Assembly (NCBI GenBank): GCA_022695795.1
Contig: MU404239.1
Location: 1-42,319 of the forward strand
Origin: Biscogniauxia marginata
Lineage: Eukaryota > Ascomycota > Sordariomycetes > Xylariales > Xylariaceae
Reading direction: 5' to 3'
DNA length: 42,319 bases
Shown here in pieces: positions 8,581-20,126 of the stretch. The notes under the pieces are model-generated. The model was not told the DNA's origin, ran no database searches, and worked only from the letters and a program-made list of their open reading frames with translations. Within the stretch, counting starts at the first letter, position 1. The number at the start of each line of letters is the position of its first letter. The position numbers and the translations under genes were made by a program.

Positions 8581-11500
8581 TTAACTGAATCTTCTACTCG
8601 CCGGACCTCCATTATTCTCATTAATCGGACTAGAATTATCGTCATCTTCATCCTCGTTTTCATCCGCGTATTCCGTGCCATGTTCGACGACTGGCTCGGG
8701 CGGACGTCTTCTTTTCTCGAAGTCTCGCTTGTGTGCCTCGGCCATGATTCCTCTGATAGACCTGGACCTCGATAATTCATTCTTGGTCTTCCTATGCAGC
8801 AAGCCTTCGACGTGGGGTGAAGAAGCTTGTGCTTGTGGCCGAGATATTTCTTCTCCGCCCGCTTGCTCTCGGACACGTGCAGATTCTCCGGCTGCGGCAA
8901 CGTCGACACCTGCTGCTGTTCCCTCGGCATTTTCTCCTGTCGTATCCTCTTCACTTACGCGTTCGATAAGCGGCTCGTGCTGGATATGGTACGGTAATGG
9001 GACGTCACGGCTAGCTTTGTATTGGGCTACATTGCCGCAATGCTCGTTTTCAATTCGGATCAACGCCCACATAGCACGCCGGATTATCTCGGACAATGCT
9101 ACCAAATAGGAAACAAGGGTATTGTGTTGCTTGTTATGGGTGAATATCGCATAGAATATCCATCCGAATCGGAGAATCGGATCAACAACCAGTATGACAT
9201 AATAAATCCAGCGTTGCTTGAATGCCAACATGTCTCGTAGGTAGCGATAACGGGCATCGGGTTGGAGGAAGGAGAAATCCATGAACAGATCCCAAATCGC
9301 TAGAATCGTATGTTAGACAAGCCTCTGCTATACGCGATAAGACCAAGTAGCACTCACAAGAATAGATAGCATTGACAGTCGCAATCGTGATGTAGACCGC
9401 AAGGTTCCCGTCGGTGCCGTTTATTCGGTAAACTGACAACATTACAGTTGCCACAATAGTCATGAGATATTTTCCAAAGTTTACAAGATGAGGAAATATA
9501 TCGCGGGTGTCATTGTATCGACGCAAGCACTGCATGGCTCGCCATATTGGAGGCAGTGCAGCAAAGAATCCCATCAAGCGGGAGCTTCCTGAGTTACACC
9601 GCGCAGGGTCGTCCCAATCCTGTGCGTATACGCAGAAAAATAGTTCGACGTTCTACTACTCTGTTAGCCTTCTGAGGTAGGACAGCTTAGTCAAAGAACA
9701 CATGTCTTTGCAACTTACAGCGGTAGCATACGCCAGGGAGCAATACATATCACCGAAGAAGAGATCTCGAAACTCGACAGGGTAGAATCCTGCAAAGAAT
9801 AGTCGCCACTACTCGCCGTCAGAATATGTAGCACGTGAAAGCTTTCTCTCGAGATACTCACGTGTGAATACGCAAACCACTTGCGGCTTCGATGCCACAG
9901 GATCGGAGCCGGCAGGAAGATTATAAACAGGGTAACACCGATTAGGATGATTGGATAGTACAGGAACAGCGACTCTGTTCCGAGTCTAGTAAAGTTGAGC
10001 CAGAAGAATAGGCCAAAAAGTAGCAGGAAGAAGCTGGGAAAGCTGACCAGCTGCCTCCAATCCAAGTCGTGCCGAGTATCGAATTCAAATATGAAAGGGT
10101 AGTTAATCTTGCTCGCGGTCCAAAATTGACAGTTGACGCAAAATAGAAAGAATAACAGAAGCATAAGGAAATAGCCACCGTATATCTGCAAAAGGTAGCT
10201 CGTCTGTTCGGCGAGCTCGGTGTCCGGTTGGAACAGAAGCTGGGAACCGTAGACGAGCCCCTGGAGCGTAAACACTGCACCGGTGCCAATGAACAAGCCA
10301 TTACGAAATGCGTTGGAAGACTCGTCTCGGGGTTGTCGATTCAGCTGGCGAAGTTTGCCAACAGCAATTTTATGGTTCCCTTTTTCGAAGTACCTTGCGT
10401 ACAGATCCTCAACTGTTCGAATGTGGCCTTCGATGACGTCGCTGTTGACGAACCAAGATTTATTGACCTTTTCGTTCATATACTGATAGGCTGGACGAGC
10501 ATTTGCCACCTTGTCATATTTCTTGTTAAGCTTCCGGAACGCGGTACGGTTCAAAATGGTGAACGACTTTAGGAGTTCAAGCCCGCGGTAGAATTCCTGG
10601 AGTGCCAACTTCAATTTGCGTTTGGCAGTTCTATATGGCACCTCCTCGTAGGGTCGTCTGGTATAGTCCCGTCTTGCGTCCCTTCGTCCAACGACCGGAG
10701 TTGAGGCCATTTGAGATAAGGCCTGCGAGTTCGCACCGGGCTTGAAGATTTTGGATTTGATGGGGTCGATCCAGCTCTGGCGACTCTCCGGGGCAGACAC
10801 CCAGGCCTTGTCGTCGTGCACGCGGTTATTCTCGGACTCCTTGTTCCGCTTCGCCTCAGCCAGCTCCTGGGTCCTCCGGTTTCGCATCTCGTGAAGTTGC
10901 TCCCGTAGAGCAACTAGACGTTTTCCGGCCTGCTCCTCCTTCTGACGATAGAAGGCTTCGACCTTGTCCAACTCGCTATCCAAAAAATCGAAGAACTCCT
11001 TCTCTCGCAGTCGCACTACATCGAGGGGTAATAGTGATTGTGCGGTCTTTCCAGTTTCGGTCCTCGTCAGGTAGTGGCCCGTTGTGAGCATACGACGAAG
11101 CTTACCGGGCGACGGGGCATGTTGCGAGGAAGAACGAGGGCGCATTTGGTTGGTTCGTTTTGGGGTGCTCTGAGGAACATGGTCCATGGACAAAGGACGG
11201 GGGATTTCCAAGCGAGTGAGTGACTTCCGCAGGCTATCGGAGGTCCTTGGGGATTCATCTTCGCCAATGGTTGAGGGCACGTGAATGGCGGGAGCCGGCA
11301 GCTCGAACGGATTATGGCCATCTGCTCCAGCCAGAGAGGACTCGGCAGACGGTGTAGGCACGATGCTCCCGTAGTTACCATCGTCACCAGGCGATCGGGT
11401 CAACGACTCTTGCTCTGCCCGAGACGGAACTGGTAGCGGACCGGTCCGTAGCGGCTCGTACGAACTGGGGGTTGCGGCATGATGCTGATTGGAGAGGGAG

Positions 11501-11753
11501 CTAAGGCCGTGAGTGGGTGTCTCTTGCGGAGGCAGCTCAGGTCTCCGGCTGAGAGTATGTGGAGTTGAATTTGCCCTGTTGATCGCCCGGGAGACCGCCT
11601 TGACATAAGACTTTCCCGACTTGTAATTGAGGTATTTGATTCTCCATTCTTCCCATGGCCAACCAATGTTAGCCTGGCTTGGTTCGCGTGTCGCATAGGA
11701 TCTGCCAACTCACCCGGGACAAGATTATGCTCGAGCTCCTTGGCGAACTTCAT
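8581..11753 (-). CDS. SYG1: SPX-EXS phosphate exporter (Syg1/XPR1 family)
   Basis: Five exons: 11753-11714, 11648-9862, 9808-9719, 9652-9358 and 9299-8581, giving 976 residues. Joining exons 1 and 2 gives the SPX start MKFAKELEHNLVPEWRIKYL. The SPX helices resume at about 232 (FFDFLDSELDKVEAFY) and 358-393 (KLKLALQEFYRGLELLKSFT..FRKLNKKYDK), whose lysines fit the inositol-pyrophosphate site. The roughly 180-residue Ser/Pro-rich linker between them is usual in fungal members. Several membrane spans follow, then EXS motifs FYPVEFRDLFFGDMYCS and WRAMQCLRRY across the small exons, and an acidic Glu/Asp-rich tail. The family exports phosphate in response to inositol pyrophosphates; in yeast, Syg1 was linked to G-protein signalling. 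Donors are GTGAGT or GTAAGT. The gene converges with the P450. Confidence 0.95.
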
Positions 11754-14697
11754 GACGTCAAAGAGCGACGGCGCCTCTTAAGAGGGGGGCGAGCGAGAGG
11801 ATGCAGGGACTTGAGAGCATTTGGGGTCTTTAGAAGGGGGGTCGCACATCTAAATAGAAGAAGGTAGCCAGTTGGTAGGCCTGCAGCGCCTTAATAATTA
11901 TTGAGGCGTTGGTCGCTTCGACATGAGAACATTGCATGGAAGGCCGACTGGATCAAAAAAAGAAACGGAAAAGAAAAAGAAAAAGCAAGTTGTCGGTCTT
12001 GTTAGGTGCAACACGACAATTACGGCACGGTGCTTTGAACTGATTGGACAAACGGGCATTGCGGTACTTCTAGCGGGTACCTCTAGCGGGTACTATTTAT
12101 GGGTCGCACTACTAAATTTATGTACCTAAGGTACTTCAATTTGCCTAGCTCGGCTATATTACTTTCCCAGTACCTTCTGCTCCGTGCCAGGCGGTGTCGC
12201 GGCACGCCCACATTGGTCCTTCGCTTCTCCAGTTCCCCATGCACCCTTTGTGTTCCGACCCGGAAACCTTCTACGTCCGGAAGCTAAAAAGTGACAGACC
12301 AATCGCTGTAATTTTGGTAGGCCATGCCTGTCTCACATACCCGATGTCGATCTCTCCCAGCGAGGAATTCCTACTGGCAAAAAGATTTATACGACTCCAA
12401 GTCAAGCTTTAACCCAGGCGATAATTATCCGACCACTTGCATAGCCCTACGAAAGTATACTGGTCATATCTCACACGCCTTGAATGCTCATGCTGGTGTC
12501 TGAACATCCACTCAAGCTATTATCCGATAGAATAAGAAGGGAAAGAAAAACATGCCATTGTACCCAAGAACCAACCCCCTATTAACTTCTATACGTCGTA
12601 TAGGAAACTTAATAGGCTATACTAGTGCTGACAGTCAAGAGACTGGGCATGTAGGTCCAAAGTCCTACCGCTCTGCGAAGCGATATACTACAGAATCCAT
12701 GCATACCAAAGCTAAGACCAAAGCTGAGGTTATCTCGGGTCCGTGATAGTTAATGATCTGTGGATGCTCTGTCCAATGTACTTTCTAGCTTCGGCTGAGC
12801 CAAGCTCCGCACTACTTACCTCCCAGCTACTAAATATATATCCTGCCAATGATCCCAATGTGGCAGTATAGCTTGGCGTAGTTCATGTTGTTATTTTTCT
12901 GGACCTCCTCCGCACAGTAACGTCGCTTTCTGGCCATTGATAGTCGTTGGGATTCTCAACTGCTGTCTACTTCACGCCAACGATGTGGCATAGTTCGTAT
13001 CATCGTTCGGCCAAGAGTCCGAAACTCGCATTTGATAAGTTTACAACAATCACAGCCTGATTCTCACAGATCGCTGCAAGATAGGGGGTGATCCACAGTG
13101 AGGTGATAACACCGTAGCAATGGATACCCAATCCTCGTACTTCTACGCGTCTTGGCAGTATTTCTACACATTAACGTTACAAAATATAGCACCGTGTCTT
13201 TGTGTCTGAATTCTACGGTGATGTAGCCAGTGATATTTGCAGGCCTCACTTCTGGAAGCCAAGTTTAGATCATATTTTTATAAATAATCGTATCCTAAGA
13301 TGACATATGGTGATATATTTCCTTAGCTTCTGGTTTGATCTTCTTCGTCTATTTCTATTTCTTATTATCTGACAACTGAGGTTTCTCTCTACGACACCAT
13401 CTGCAAGATTAATTGACACACGTGCTTTTATTTTTCTACATCTTCTTCTGTCTCGCCTCTTTTCCAAGTAGCTTTATCGTGGTTTAAAAAACAAGTCGAC
13501 ATGTTCAGCACGTCTTGAACATTGTAAGCATAGCAAACGGCTCTTATACTTCCGGAGTCCCAACCCCTAGGCACGTGTTCTAGTTGTAAATGACAACGCA
13601 TTTAATAAGTATATGATTCTCACAATAGAACGATTCGATATATTCTTCTTTAGCGTATTGTGTCTTAGAAGTGAGCACAAGATTCCACAACTCCGCACTC
13701 CACTAATGGGGTGCCACATAGGAAATGCATTAGGTCTACTTTACTAGGAAATATTTATTCCCGTAGTAAGCAAGATCTTACTAAGAACACCTATTTTGGC
13801 GTACCTTCGTCTCTACTACAGTACATTAACCACAGCTAAATATTGCAGTTTGTGTATGGGCTTGACCTCTATAGTTACATTTTCTTATACACACCAATAC
13901 CGTTCAAAATACTGTGTCAGATGTCGTTGCGGTACCGAACCACGTCTTGGAGCAATACGACGGATACATAAGTTGGTACCTACCTACCTGGTAATAAAGT
14001 ACATGTAATTACGCTCTTACTACGGCCCATATCCGTGGGACCGACGCCGCAGGGTTGGGGTAGTAAAAACTGCAGCGGAGATATAAGCTACCGAGTAGCG
14101 GGTAACTAGGTACAGTGATACCAGTACGTAAGGAGGCTAGTTAGTGCCGGATTTGGTCCCTGTAAGGGAAGCGATAAGCTTAATTCAACACTCCGCCCTA
14201 CCTAACTAATATAAGGTAGTGACTAAAATTAATATCGACTTATTACAACACCATTTCTTTCTTTTAAAATAATCTCAGTAATTTAAATGTTAAACTTCTT
14301 ATAATATTTACCTTTTTATAATAATATAAAAAACGGTTTTAAATTAATTAAGTGTTATAAAAGTTCGTATTAAAGTTAAAAGGTACATGTTATATGAGAA
14401 ATTTCAAAATTAAACGATACTTACTTTTACCCACTGTAAGGCTAGTCATCCAACCCACTAACCTCTTACTATAGCTACTTTTACAACTCATTATCGTCAC
14501 TAAAGCCGGTGTTGCACGAATGAATCACAAAAAGAGCATATGAGGTGACTAAAATAGCCGGTCTGTGTCTCGAGACTGGGAGGGCTCGTCAGAGCACCCC
14601 CTCATTTTATTTATCTGCACCGAAGTTCCTTGAACCCCGCCTGTCAGGCTCTAGGTTAGAGTCGCATCTCCATTTGCTCAGCGGAAGAACGTTCACC
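11754..14697. other. 2.9-kb intergenic region with AT-rich islet
   Basis: The right side of the SYG1 homologue is its promoter. The remainder has only short, scattered open frames in all frames with no recognisable domain. About 13260-13480 and 14220-14440 are AT-rich. TACCTACC repeats occur at 13977-13990. A motif GTGACTAAAAT is present near 14219 and again near 14545, in the same orientation, flanking the AT-rich islet. This might be a degenerate repeat, but no terminal inverted repeat could be drawn. Confidence 0.45.
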
Positions 14698-15705
14698 ATG
14701 GCTTCAGCACCTGCCAATCCGCTCCCACGTCTCGTTCTCTACCATCAGACGACCCACGATCCCAATGGAAACCTGATCTCCATACTCCCCTTGATCACGC
14801 AGCCCGGGATCAAGGTCACGCACCTCATCGTGGCCGCCATCCACATCAACGAAGACCCCAACGGTCTCACGCTCAACGACCACCCGCCCTCAGACCCGCG
14901 GTACACGTCGCTATGGGCCGAGCTCCGCATCGCCCAAGCTAGCGGCATCACCGTCATGGGCATGCTGGGCGGGGCCGCGAAGGGCTCCTACGCGCGGCTC
15001 GACCAGGACCTAGCAGCCTTCGAGAGCTACTACGCCCCGCTGCACTCGCTGATCCGCTCGCGCGGCCTGCAGGGCCTCGACCTCGACGTGGAGGAGCCGA
15101 TGTCGCTCGCGGGGGTGATCCGGCTGATCGACAGGCTGCGCGGGGACTTCGGGCCGGACTTCGTCGTCACGCTCGCGCCGGTCGCGACCGCGCTGCTGGA
15201 CGCGCGCCGCAACCTCAGCGGCTTCGACTACGAAGCCCTCGAGGTCATGCGCGGCCGCCAGATCGCCTGGTACAACGCCCAGTTCTACTGCGGCTGGGGC
15301 GACGCCAGCAACCCCATCCTGTACGAGATGTGCATCGCCCGCGGGTGGACGCCCGAGAGGCTCGTAGTCGGGCTCGTGACGACGCCGGACAACGGCACCG
15401 GCTGGGTCCCCTTCGAATTGCTGGGCCCGAACCTGACGGTGCTGAGGGCTCGGTTTCCTAGGTTTGGGGGTATCATGGGCTGGGAGTACTTCAACGGCCG
15501 GCCGGCCGGTAAGGACAGACCCTGGGAGTGGGCTCAGCACATGACGAAACTACTGGGGACCGCGGAACCTGCGCACCTTGCTACCGAGACGCCAGCTAAT
15601 AAGCCCTCGTTACCAGCAGAGGTAGATCCAGATGCAGAACAGGGAACTCAAGTCCAGGTTCCTGAACACTTTGAATATTACTCTGACAGCTTTGATGAAG
15701 ACTAA
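14698..15705 (+). CDS. GH18-like glycosidase (chitinase / endo-N-acetylglucosaminidase-like), no signal peptide
   Basis: A single exon of 335 residues. The ATG at 14698 sits in CACCATGGC, a strong start context. An in-frame ATG-less extension reaches back to 14545 but has no coding character. The fold text is TIM-barrel-like: LPRLVLYHQ, THLIVAAIHIN, ITVMGMLGGAA, then LQGLDLDVEEP. Within it D128, D130 and E132 fit the GH18 DxDxE core; E132 would be the acid. The usual leading Asp of DGxDxDxE is Gln125. Later WYNAQFYCGWG and GGIMGWEYFNG fit GH18 strands 6-8. The product would hydrolyse beta-1,4 GlcNAc linkages in chitin or N-glycans. It lacks a signal peptide, so an intracellular role is inferred. 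The gene is GC-rich relative to its flanks. Confidence 0.82.
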   Translation: MASAPANPLPRLVLYHQTTHDPNGNLISILPLITQPGIKVTHLIVAAIHINEDPNGLTLNDHPPSDPRYTSLWAELRIAQASGITVMGMLGGAAKGSYARLDQDLAAFESYYAPLHSLIRSRGLQGLDLDVEEPMSLAGVIRLIDRLRGDFGPDFVVTLAPVATALLDARRNLSGFDYEALEVMRGRQIAWYNAQFYCGWGDASNPILYEMCIARGWTPERLVVGLVTTPDNGTGWVPFELLGPNLTVLRARFPRFGGIMGWEYFNGRPAGKDRPWEWAQHMTKLLGTAEPAHLATETPANKPSLPAEVDPDAEQGTQVQVPEHFEYYSDSFDED

Positions 15706-17383
15706 GGATGCTTCACTAGATAGCAATTTAGCTTTATAGATTTTAGGATGAGGAGGTACTCTAGAGGAAAACCCTTTTTCTCTTTAGTCTATTTAGCCCC
15801 GAGTATAACTCATCGAAAATCATGTTTATTCGCTGCAGTGTCAATACACAAAATTGATTTAATTACCAGAGCTCTCTGTTTAGGACAATTTACCATCATA
15901 ATGTTTATGTGTCAGTATCCCTAATAAAAATGTGATGTGTTTGCTGAAATCGGTACCAAGTTGTAGCTATTATGTATACCTACCTAAGTACAGGGGACCC
16001 CGAGCTATCATGAGGTATACAAAGGGACTGGTCCTTCCACCTTTCCAGATGGTATTCCGCATAATAAAACGACCCTATAGCTCTGTATTTCAGAATCGTG
16101 GCCTCTATCAACTATATTAGCCCCTATTTAGTACCCGTCTATATCTATGTGTACTCTCCCATTTCATGTTATTACGACTTTGAAGGAATCCGTTGTGGGT
16201 ATAAACTGCGGCTGGCACTACCTCTAGTTATAAATACTGAGGTGCTATGTTCTCGGTGGTCCTGATTGTTGCTAGGCAAGGTATGCTATGCTCACACAGT
16301 ACGAAAAAGTTGATTAGTTCGAATTATTCCCCTGCCTCGTACCATTGCATTATAAGTTATTTACTCACACTGTGATCATCAAATATTGTATTTACGTAGT
16401 ATGAGTATATGTACATATCGCCTTTGATTCGACAGGTACTATAGTTTCTTTAGATTGTCTGGCTGCTTTCTCTGTTTTGTCATACTCGATTTGAGTAGCT
16501 CATAATATTCTCAAGGCTCCAGCAAAGGTTAGGTCGACTGATGATTGCAAAATTAGTGAAGTATTATCACTAGAAATCTGTGTATTCCTTTGGGTGCCAT
16601 GATATTCAATACAAGAGTAATATATAGCTCTCAAATCGGTCAAAGTCTACTTCTCCTGTCAGCGATATGCAGCGGAAAATAATATACGTATAAAGCTGAA
16701 GGCTATAGAAGGCTTTCTAGGCCAGTTTTTGGGCTTCCCTTAGGTTCCCAGGCCTTCGTTTGCTCTGGTATCCCCTGGATCGTCTGGCGGATGTAGGCTG
16801 TACTTTGGAGAAAGCCCCTAAATGCCTTCACCTTCACGCCGTGATGGCTGCCGAGTTCATTTATGGCAGCACGTAACTTGATGCGCAGGTCAATTGTTTT
16901 TCCAGTTCACGTCAAATGTGAATTGCCAGTGAAATTTTTCTTGAATAAATTTCCCATCTGCCTGCTCTCTCTGTTGTGCTTTCTCCCACCCTCATACAAC
17001 CACCTTTCTTCTTCCATCTTGTCACCAACAATCTTCCATTGACTCCTAGCTAGCACACAGTGCGCTTCACACGGCCTACTTACAACTCTTCTTTTTCATC
17101 TGATCAGCCATTCACCTCTTATTCACCATGCCTCAATTCTGGGATTCGGGCCTCTGCAACTGTGAGAAACGACAACCTCTGCAACTCTGCCCCTCTGTAC
17201 TTTTCCCACCTCTTCTCTGCACCTATTTCGCCGCCCCATCACCACACCAACCCAACTGCTTTCATTCACTCTACCAACACATACCACACATTGTCTACCT
17301 CTCGTTGCCCCCTGACAAGGATCAATAATAATCCATTCTCTGTTTCGTCTGCTATATACTCATTCAAGCAAACTCTTGCAGGC
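15706..17383. other. Intergenic region and pyrimidine-rich leader
   Basis: The left kilobase is ordinary AT-moderate intergenic sequence with one TACCTACC unit (15978). From about 16960 the plus strand becomes very C/T-rich and free of long G runs, typical of a fungal promoter and 5' leader for the gene at 17384. The leader contains upstream ATGs (for example 17128). No domain is encoded. Confidence 0.5.
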
Positions 17384-18221
17384 ATGTCCGCGCAACGAAG
17401 CCGAGACTCGAGTCTCATGGAGGACCCCCTCCTCCTCGACAGCCCTCAGGCCAACCCCCTCGAGGCCGCCGTCGAGCGCCAGGCCAAGAAGAGAGACCTC
17501 TGGGCCGTCGCCAAGGACAAGGTCTTGAGTCTTGTCCGAGACTCCAAGCACGTAAGTCCAAGTCTTAACTGTTTCTCGCTCGCGATCTCTCATCCCATCC
17601 CTACGACGTGATGTTTACCTACCAATTTTTTCTCGTCACAAACCACAGAAACACCAACTCTCTCCTCTAATACCATATTTCCCCCCCACTTGCCCTTCTC
17701 TATCCCTAGACTGTGCTGACATTATTCTCGTCCATAAAAGCGATCCTTCGGATCGACCCCGGTGGTCTCCCCTCCCGCCACCCCGACCTCTGTCCCCGGC
17801 GCCGGCAAGAGAAAGGGCTCCGCCACCACCACCCCGCAGACCCCTGGTTCCGTCGCCGGCGGCGATGACAATAACAAGACCGGGTCATCTTCCACCGCCG
17901 CCAAGTTCTGGGGGAAGTGGAAGGGGAAGGACAAGGACAAGGACAAGGATGAGCCCGAGCAGCCGGCCAAGGGCAAGAAGCCCAAGCAGAAGGACCCGCT
18001 TCTGCAGTGGTTCGTCGACAGTATGTAAAATCCTTGAGTTCTTTTTCTTTTTATTTCTCCTTTTTGGTGTGTGTCTTAGGAGTTCAATTGTATCCAATGA
18101 AGAAGACAACCTGCTCCTGAGATACAACTTCCAGTTGCTTTGCTGATAAAGACAATTACTAACTATTATTGTGACAGACTCTGGGGGAACCCTCCGGGAC
18201 CCGCCTCCCCCTAGCTACTAG
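17384..18221 (+). CDS. Small Lys-rich protein with C-terminal PPxY motif, unrecognised
   Basis: Three exons, 17384-17551, 17741-18020 and 18178-18221, give 163 residues. Donors are GTAAGT and GTATGT; branch points GCTGAC and ACTAAC precede the acceptors at 17740 and 18177. All joins keep frame. Without the second splice the protein would stop after WFVDSM. With it, the end becomes WFVDNSGGTLRDPPPPSY. The N-terminus has a helical stretch (VERQAKKRDLWAVAKDKVLSLV); the middle is Ser/Thr/Pro-rich and basic, then GKWKGKDKDKDKDEPEQ. The final PPSY fits a PPxY ligand for WW domains such as those of Nedd4/Rsp5 ubiquitin ligases (established motif; binding here is inferred). No transmembrane segment or family was recognised. 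AATAAA lies at 18449. Confidence 0.72.
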
Positions 18222-18800
18222 ACATCTCTCTCTCTCTTTCTCTCGCTCCCTACCCTCTCCCTCCCTCCTTATACCTAATTTTCTTCTCTTCTCTTACTTT
18301 TCTGGTTTGGGAACGTGTGTGTTTTGGGCTTGGGGATAGAGGTTTGGGCCGGTTTGGTCTAGAAGGGGGGAATTGGGTGGGATAGACGGGGTGGTGTTTT
18401 AATAGAGGTCATAGACGGAATTGGGCGCGGAAGGGAAAGGAAAAGGGTAATAAATGGTTTGAAATTAATCATTGCATTGCTTCTTTGTGTGAAACTTTTG
18501 TCCTCGCCTTTGCCTCGAGCTCAGCCGGTATGGGAGATGGTCGAGTATTCCTCCCCCGTTGTCTCATTCAGAATACCGAAATTATTTCCAAAGAGAATGG
18601 CATTGGCTATGGAATTATAGAAAAGAAATTTAAAAAAAAAAAAAAAAAAAGAGGATAGTGGGTAACCTAGGCCTCCCCGTACTGCCTCAGGTCCTCCAAA
18701 GCTTGTCCAGACTCAAACGTATAATCTTCGGACTCTAGTGCCTGATCTATTACACTATTAATAATATTACCAAAAAGGATACGAAGAATCCTTCGCCGAA
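18222..18800. other. 3' flank with poly-A tract
   Basis: The stretch begins with C/T-rich sequence (TCTCTC run near 18226-18245) and ends with a 19-A homopolymer at 18632-18650, followed by sequence leading into the pseudogene. There is no supported gene. The homopolymer lies at the 5' side of the pseudogene, the wrong side for a retroposed poly-A tail. Confidence 0.5.
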
Positions 18801-19597
18801 ATGAATTCACTCGAGAGCCTTTCCATCTTCGAAGAGCACAGCCCATATTCTCATAAACATAGCAGGGAAAACATGTTACCGTCTTTGGGCGCGACATTTG
18901 CAGGTGGGAGCCACTCCCTAGAGCACCTATCTATTGCATTCCTCGCAGATGCGAAGGATTTCTTTCAAGATTCTTGACTATCTAACCCAACTACGTCCTT
19001 AGGTTAGACCTGTCACGGATCGGTGCGCGAAGAACTCTTGTGTCACGACTTCCACTGTACTTCGAAATGGTGAGAGGTGATTGCAAGTCACCGGTTTTCG
19101 AACGATTAATATTAGAAGATGCTTTAGGTATGTGCGGTTACATTCTATCCTCTATCTACAATCCTGGATGGCCAAACCTCGAGTCGCTAGCTCTCATGTC
19201 ACAGCTTCTGCATCGCCCAACATAGAAAGCTATTATCAGCGGTCTACTATAAGCTGCAGCGGGGGCTGCCATTGAGATACCCAAGCTTCAGATAATGGAA
19301 ATTTGGGATTGCTAGAGGGGACTTGCCTGCGTCTCCCGCTACACACGCATCGGGACTAATGGATGTCCCACAGTCACTCTGAGTAACTCCCGTAGCCATA
19401 GCTTCGAGCCGCGGGTATCCAAAGCTTGGGATGATGTGGCAGACAAATATGCTTCCAGTGAAATTATAGTTGAAATGCAGACACTTGCGAGGGAGGCCTT
19501 TAAATCTCATCGTTCAGCTGACGACCTTCTAGAACTTCGTAGGATAGTTTTACACCCAGTGTCATTTTGCCAGACCAGGTGGGATTCTGAAAATTGA
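18801..19597 (+). pseudogene. Decayed F-box-associated (DUF6546-type) gene fragment
   Basis: The frame at 18801-18977 reads NSLESLSIFEEH and then SHSLEHLSIAFLADAKDFFQ before a TGA at 18975. After a frameshift, the frame through 19040-19597 reads GWPNLESLALMSQLL, then EIPKLQIMEIWDC, FEPRVSKAWDDVADKYA, then KSHRSADDLLELRRIVLHPVSFCQ. It is broken by TAG at 19223, TAA at 19250 and TAG at 19313. This succession of motifs is what I recall for fungal F-box proteins carrying DUF6546. The N-terminal F-box half is absent. One frameshift plus three stops means no product. The family name rests on memory of motif order, not a search. Confidence 0.68.
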
Positions 19598-20126
19598 GGC
19601 CAGAACCGTCGATGGCTTCTCCTTTCACCTAACGGACAATGGCCTCAATGACTTCTTGTGCTCAGGCGGCGGCGACGCCAAGGTCTGCACCGCTACTGAG
19701 GATTCCAACGTCCTCAACATCAAGGCGTAAGCGTCTAGCTCAAAGGGAAAAAAATTTAAAGAGAGATCCGTCGCGGCTTTGAGGAGGATAAAGGGATTGT
19801 TTAGGAAATCCAATATAACCAAGATATGGAAGCAGGTCTAATACTTCTTTCTTACGCCCTCCGACAGACAGGCCAGAGATACAAGATAGAGATGATGAAA
19901 AATATCGTGATCATTAATAACTCCCGTATCACTGTATATACTTTGTACTATTTTGGTAAATAAAATGCAAAGAGATACCTGGATTCCTAAACAGTACTGA
20001 TGCAAGTCAAAAAATATACAACCAGAACACCCAACGCCCTCAAGGGTCCATATAACGCCAAACTCTCACGCCCCTTGATGTCGTCACGCCATACAGAAGC
20101 CAATGAAGAAGAATGACTACCCACAA
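19598..20126. other. Intergenic sequence with an anonymous open segment
   Basis: A plus-strand frame ending with TAA at about 19728 runs open for roughly 57 codons (about 19542-19728). It reads EARTVDGFSFHLTDNGLNDF with two cysteines. It is in a different frame from the pseudogene, lacks an ATG and matches nothing I recognise. The remainder, to 20126, is AT-moderate and probably holds the 3' end of the minus-strand gene. Confidence 0.4.

Noticed and set aside
14220..14560. AT-rich islet as a MITE
   Set aside because: Only a short direct motif (GTGACTAAAAT) flanks it; no terminal inverted repeats could be aligned.
15010..15540. 176-codon minus-strand frame opposite the GH18-like gene
   Set aside because: GC-driven shadow; the plus-strand frame carries the catalytic motif and a good start.
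18632..18650. 19-A homopolymer as evidence of a retroposed pseudogene
   Set aside because: The tract precedes the fragment on its coding strand; a retrocopy tail would follow it.
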